A stretch of 64,000 nt of DNA, from positions 1 through 64,000 of the forward strand of contig NZ_JAJALK010000020.1 of assembly GCF_020523825.1 (NCBI RefSeq). Reading direction: 5' to 3'. The notes below the pieces were generated by a model, which saw nothing but the letters and a program-made list of their open reading frames with translations, was not told the origin of the DNA and made no database searches. This document shows positions 60,213 through 64,000 of this stretch, piece by piece. Source of the stretch: Methylobacterium brachiatum. Its GTDB lineage: Bacteria; Pseudomonadota; Alphaproteobacteria; Rhizobiales; Beijerinckiaceae. Both the position numbers and the translations under genes were made by a program. Every line of letters starts with the position of its first letter. Positions within the stretch are counted from its first letter, which is position 1.

Positions 60213-61796
60213 ATGCGAAGGTCCATTCTTGCCGTCTCACTTATCCTAGGCGCCATTGCCCCGGCGCTCGCTGCCGAAAGCGGCGGCCTCAACCCCGCAG
60301 CAATCGGAATGTTCGTCGGCATTGTTCTCGTAACGTTGGGCATCACCTACTGGGCGGCGCGGCGCGCCCATTCGGCCGACCAGTTCTATGCCGCGGGCGG
60401 TCAAATCTCCGGCTTCCAGAACGGCATCGCCCTGGCCGGCGACATGATCTCGGCCGGCGCGCTCCTCGGGCTTGCCGGTCTGATCTGCTCCTCCGGCTTC
60501 GACGGCCTGATCTTCGCCGTCGGCTATGCGACCGGCCTGCCCTTCGTCGTCTTCCTGGTGGCCGAGCGGCTGCGGAAGCTCGGGCGCTACACGGTGGCCG
60601 ATGTCCTGGCGACGCGCTTGTCGGAGACACCGATCCGCATCTTCACCGCGATCGCGACCCTCATCATCGTAATGTTTTACCTCATCGCCCAGATGGTCGG
60701 GGCGGGCCAGTTGATCCGGCTGCTGTTCGGGCTCGATTATCTCTATGCGCAGATCCTCGTGGGCGCGTTGATGATCTGCTACGTGATGTTCGGCGGCATG
60801 GTGGCGACGACCTGGGTTCAGATCGTCAAGGCGGCGCTGCTGCTCACGGCTGGCATCGCGATCTCGCTGCTCGTCCTGGCCAAGTTCGGCTTCGACTATA
60901 ATACCCTCGTCGCCCGGGCCATCGCAGTGCACCCAAGGCACGCTGCGATCATGATGCCGCAAGTCTATTCGGGGAGCGTCTGGCAATCGGTCTCACTCGG
61001 CATGACACTGATGCTTGGGGCGGCGGGCCTCCCGCACGTCCTGATGCGCTTCTTCACCGTCCCGGACACCCGTGCGGCCAGGGTGTCGGTCTTCTGGGCC
61101 GTGATGTGCCAGAGTGGTTTCTTCGCGCTCATCTTCATAATCGGGTTCGGAGCGCTGGCCATCATCGGCGGAGATCCGGCCTATCTCGACGCCAAGGGCG
61201 CTATCCGCGGTGGTGGCAACATGGCCACCGTTCATCTATCCCACGCGCTGGGCGGCGACACGCTCATGGGCCTCGTCTCCGCCGTGGCCTTCGCCACGAT
61301 TCTGGCGGTGGTCGCGGGGCTGACGCTGACGGGCGCCTCGGCGGTCTCGCACGACCTCTACGCCCGCATCATTGGCCGGGGCCGGGCGACGGAGCGCAGC
61401 GAGATCCGGGCCTCGCGGCTCGCCACCGTCGGCCTCGGCATTCTGTCGGTGCTGCTCGGCATCGCCTTTCAGACCCAGAACGTCGCCTACATGATCAGCC
61501 TCGCCTATGCGGTGAGCTGCAGCTCGACCCTGCCGCTTCTGATCCTGGCGCTGTACTGGGGCGGGCTGACGACCCGGGGGGCGATCGCCGGCGGCGTGAT
61601 CGGCCTCGTCGGCGCCGTCGCCCTCACAGTCCTCGGGCCACCGGTCTGGGTGAAGGTGCTCGGTAACGCCGCTCCGATCTTCCCGCTCGATCCCCCGACC
61701 ATCGTCACGATGCCGCTGGCGTTCCTCACGGCCTTTGTGGTCTCGGTCATGGATAGGAGGCCGGCATCGGCGTCGGCCATATCCCCCGCGGTCTGA
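60213..61796 (+). CDS. Sodium:solute symporter (ActP-like)
   Basis: A 527-residue carrier of the SSS family with about thirteen membrane segments and a possible cleaved signal (LAVSLILGAIAPALAAESGG). Characteristic text is YWAARRAHSADQFYAAGGQI, GFQNGIALAGDMISAGALLG and GLPHVLMRFFTVPDTRAARV, the last typical of ActP/acetate-type members. Likely substrates are acetate, pyruvate or another short monocarboxylate taken up with Na+. It forms an operon with the DUF485-like gene. Confidence 0.9.
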   Translation: MRRSILAVSLILGAIAPALAAESGGLNPAAIGMFVGIVLVTLGITYWAARRAHSADQFYAAGGQISGFQNGIALAGDMISAGALLGLAGLICSSGFDGLIFAVGYATGLPFVVFLVAERLRKLGRYTVADVLATRLSETPIRIFTAIATLIIVMFYLIAQMVGAGQLIRLLFGLDYLYAQILVGALMICYVMFGGMVATTWVQIVKAALLLTAGIAISLLVLAKFGFDYNTLVARAIAVHPRHAAIMMPQVYSGSVWQSVSLGMTLMLGAAGLPHVLMRFFTVPDTRAARVSVFWAVMCQSGFFALIFIIGFGALAIIGGDPAYLDAKGAIRGGGNMATVHLSHALGGDTLMGLVSAVAFATILAVVAGLTLTGASAVSHDLYARIIGRGRATERSEIRASRLATVGLGILSVLLGIAFQTQNVAYMISLAYAVSCSSTLPLLILALYWGGLTTRGAIAGGVIGLVGAVALTVLGPPVWVKVLGNAAPIFPLDPPTIVTMPLAFLTAFVVSVMDRRPASASAISPAV

Positions 61797-62105
61797 TACA
61801 GATCTTGCACGGCCTCGCGTTCTCGACTGATGCGAGGCCACGTCAGACGCCCGCGATCTGTAACCAAAGCTGTAATTCGTTCGTGTGCCCTTGAGGGAGC
61901 TGGGTACTTCCGCTTCGCCGGCGCGAATCTCCCAAAGCGGAACTTCAGTTATCGGCCATGTGCCGTCGGCACCTGCGTCCCTCAGGACGTGTCAGATGGG
62001 TGGATATCTGCCGGTCTGCTTCCGAGCGGCCGAAGCATCAGAGCGGACGTCGAGGTCCCGCCTGCTCCCAACGCTTGGCAGGCATTGGCAGCGTCCGCTC
62101 GAAGG
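61797..62105. other. No convincing gene
   Basis: The spacer between the convergent symporter and AraC genes has only short frames with no motif. A clear terminator was not found. Confidence 0.5.
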
Positions 62106-63002
62106 CTATGCAGCAAACCCGATTTGTACCCGCGCTTGACGAATTTCGCGCGCGGGCGATTGACCAAACATCCGCCCATACTCACGGGTGAACTGCGGCA
62201 CGCTCTCGTAGCCCACCGCATAGGCGGCGCGGCCTGCGCCGAACCCTTCCGCTAGCATCAGCCGCCGGGCCTCGATCAAGCGTAGCTGCTTCTGGAACTG
62301 GATCGGCGAGAGCGAGGTCACGCCCCGGAAGTGCAGGTGAAACGACGATGGGCTCATACCGGCCACCGCCGCCAGCCGCGCGATGGACAGCGGCTGGGCG
62401 TACTCCGTCCGTAGCACGGCCACCGCGCGGGCGACGTGCTCGGCATGGCCGCCGGGCCAGCCCAGCGCGCGCATGGCTGGTCCGTGCCGGCCCAGCATTA
62501 GCCAGTAGTGCAACTCCCGCACAAGCTGCGCCTGTAGCACGCCGATGGATGCGGGACGATCGAGCAAGCGCATGAGGCGCAAGGCCGTGTCGGCCGCTTC
62601 CGTCTCCGTAGGATCGACGGCGACGGAATGGACCGGCCCCGGTGGCGGGGTTCCGTCCACCTGCGCTAGCAGCTCGGCTAGCACGGCGCTATCGAGTTCG
62701 AGCACCAGGGAAAGGTAAGGCCGCTCCGCACTGGCTTCCGTGATTTGACTGACCGTTGGCACGTCCGCCGTGATCAGCAGTGAGGCTCCCCCGCTGAACG
62801 TGAACGCCTGGTTGCCTGTCGTGACGTGCTTGCTGCCTTGCAGGACGAGGCAGACCAACGGCCGGTTGATCGCGTGAACCAGGCCGCTCGGGGCGGCAGC
62901 CCGTACCAGGGTCAAACCGGGGATGGCGGTAGCGGTCAGTTCGCCCGCGCCTGGATAGGCGCTGGTGAAGCGGTCAACAGCCTCGCGCAGGGCTTCGCTC
63001 AT
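62106..63002 (-). CDS. AraC-family regulator with cupin-type sensor domain
   Basis: A 298-residue regulator with an N-terminal AraC_N region (ATAIPGLTLVRAAAPSGLVH, RPLVCLVLQGSKHVTTGNQA) and a C-terminal double HTH: LSIARLAAVAGMSPSSFHLH, HFRGVTSLSPIQFQKQLRLI and YAVGYESVPQFTREYGRMFG. Proteins of this type often control adjacent alcohol-, aldehyde- or quinone-linked dehydrogenases. It is divergent from the SDR gene with 133 bases between. Confidence 0.9.
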   Translation of the reverse strand: MSEALREAVDRFTSAYPGAGELTATAIPGLTLVRAAAPSGLVHAINRPLVCLVLQGSKHVTTGNQAFTFSGGASLLITADVPTVSQITEASAERPYLSLVLELDSAVLAELLAQVDGTPPPGPVHSVAVDPTETEAADTALRLMRLLDRPASIGVLQAQLVRELHYWLMLGRHGPAMRALGWPGGHAEHVARAVAVLRTEYAQPLSIARLAAVAGMSPSSFHLHFRGVTSLSPIQFQKQLRLIEARRLMLAEGFGAGRAAYAVGYESVPQFTREYGRMFGQSPAREIRQARVQIGFAA

Positions 63003-63135
63003 GCGGCCATCCTAGCTGCACCACCGCCTGCGCACAAAGCCTACAAGAGGATTAGGCAAGAAAGCACGAGGTTTCGGCAACGACGATCGGGCCCTCTGGC
63101 CGCATCATGGTCGGGCAACAAAGGAGTATCCGACC

Positions 63136-63891
63136 ATGAGCAAAATCGCTCTCGTAACCGGTGGCAGCCGGGGTCTCGGCCGCAACACCGCCGTCAGCAT
63201 CGCCCGCCACGACGGCGACGTGATCCTGACCTACCGCACCAACAAAGAGCAGGCAAAGGCCGTCGTCGCCGAGATCGAGGCGCTGGGCCGGAAGGCGGTG
63301 GCCTTGCAGCTGGACACCGGCACCGTTGCGACCTTCCCAGCCTTCGTGGAGGCGCTACGCGCCAGCCTGACGCAGACCTTCGGCCGCGATACACTCGATT
63401 ACCTGGTCAACAACGCCGGGCACGGCGAGATGGCCGAATTCGCCGCCGCCACCGAAGCGCAGTTCGACCAGCTGTTCAACGTCCATGTGAAGGGCGTGTT
63501 CTTCCTCACCCAGGCCCTGTTGCCGGTGCTGGCCGACGGCGGACGCATCATCAACTTCTCGTCCGGCCTGACCCGCGTGTCGTTCCCCGGTTTCTCGGCC
63601 TACTCGGCGGCCAAGGGCGCAGTGGAGGTCCTGACAGTCTACCTCGCCAAGGAGCTGGGCGCGCGCGGCATCACCGCCAACACGGTCGCCCCCGGCGCGA
63701 TCGAGACTGACTTCCTGGGCGGCGCGGTGCGCGACATCCCAGACTACAACAAGGCGTTTGCAGGCATGACGGCGCTAGGCCGCGTCGGCCTGCCCGACGA
63801 CATCGGTCCCATGGTGGCCAGCCTGCTCGGCCCGGACAATGGCTGGGTCACCGGTCAGCGCATCGAGGTCTCTGGCGGTCAGACCATCTGA
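63136..63891 (+). CDS. Short-chain dehydrogenase/reductase (classical SDR)
   Basis: A 251-residue NAD(P)-dependent oxidoreductase. The cofactor site is IALVTGGSRGLGRNTAVSIA, with LVNNAGHGEMAEF at the fourth strand. The catalytic Ser is in IINFSSGLTRVSFPGF and the Tyr-Lys pair in SAYSAAKGAVEVLTVYLAKE. NTVAPGAIETDFLGG and VTGQRIEVSGGQTI complete the fold. RBS AAAGGAG precedes the ATG. The substrate is unknown. The AraC gene is divergent. Confidence 0.93.
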   Translation: MSKIALVTGGSRGLGRNTAVSIARHDGDVILTYRTNKEQAKAVVAEIEALGRKAVALQLDTGTVATFPAFVEALRASLTQTFGRDTLDYLVNNAGHGEMAEFAAATEAQFDQLFNVHVKGVFFLTQALLPVLADGGRIINFSSGLTRVSFPGFSAYSAAKGAVEVLTVYLAKELGARGITANTVAPGAIETDFLGGAVRDIPDYNKAFAGMTALGRVGLPDDIGPMVASLLGPDNGWVTGQRIEVSGGQTI

Positions 63892-63949
63892 GCCGCGACG
63901 ATGGGTGCCGCACGGCGGCACCCGCATTCGTTCACAGGGACGCTGCTCC

Positions 63950-64000
63950 ATGCCCAAGCTCATCATCCATTCGCCGGCTGGCACCTTCGACGCCGCCGAT
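63950..64000 (+). CDS. Tautomerase-family protein, 5' end only
   Basis: The window ends 17 codons into a frame reading MPKLIIHSPAGTFDAAD. The Pro directly after Met is the catalytic base of 4-oxalocrotonate-tautomerase-like enzymes, and the strand text fits that family. It is 58 bases after the SDR stop and may share its transcript. Confidence 0.6.
   Translation, partial: MPKLIIHSPAGTFDAAD

Overview
The window is high-GC DNA of a Methylobacterium/Methylorubrum-like alphaproteobacterium. That assignment is inferred from protein styles, IS types, palindromic intergenic repeats and the frequent GTG/TTG starts with four-base gene overlaps; no rRNA or core marker is present to prove it.

Region 1 (1-9.6 kb) opens with the truncated end of an IS5-type element that sits on a decayed, AT-richer gene. 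Ordinary chromosomal genes follow: a secreted phospholipase A2-like protein, pyridoxal kinase, an OsmC protein, PhzF and an overlapping NUDIX protein, a solitary sulfonate/nitrate-type periplasmic binding protein, and glycogen debranching enzyme glgX with a clear terminator.

Region 2 (9.7-22.3 kb) starts at a tRNA-Ser(GGA) and looks like a worn genomic island. It holds duplicated non-coding repeats rich in short palindromes, AT-rich broken genes, small hypothetical membrane or secreted proteins, an IS3 element with a broken orfB, an IS481 element abutting a histidine-kinase fragment, and an HD-domain protein. No integrase and no att repeat were found.

Region 3 (22.3-31.7 kb) is one peptide-scavenging operon: RpiR regulator, isoaspartyl peptidase, GsiABCD-like peptide ABC transporter, DmpA-type P1 aminopeptidase and DppA-type D-aminopeptidase. 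Imported peptides containing isoaspartyl, D- or beta-linkages are the probable substrates. An intact IS630 element and a remnant of a second copy follow.

Region 4 (33-46.3 kb) is a catabolic locus with two regulators. GntR faces a fumarase/aspartase-superfamily lyase, an MFS importer, a BKACE (DUF849) enzyme and a hotdog thioesterase. A convergent set holds a fumarylacetoacetate-hydrolase-family enzyme, an alpha/beta hydrolase, a second MFS carrier and a carboxymuconolactone-decarboxylase-like protein. LysR, a NodB-type deacetylase and a third MFS carrier follow. Strong palindromes lie in both divergent promoter regions. The substrate is unknown.

Region 5 (46.5-55.3 kb) is a complete Nit1C cluster: Sll0783-family protein, Nit6803-type nitrilase, radical SAM, GNAT, AIR-synthase-like, glycosyltransferase, MSMEG_0570-family and flavin oxidoreductase genes. 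This cluster is associated with cyanide assimilation and nitrogen starvation. Here it is preceded by a divergent MocR regulator, three candidate MocR boxes and a textbook sigma-54 -24/-12 promoter, an unusual combination.

Region 6 (55.9-64 kb) has an outer-membrane channel-like protein, an AraC regulator divergent from an Old Yellow Enzyme, a DUF485/sodium:solute symporter pair, a second AraC regulator divergent from an SDR, and the start of a tautomerase gene.
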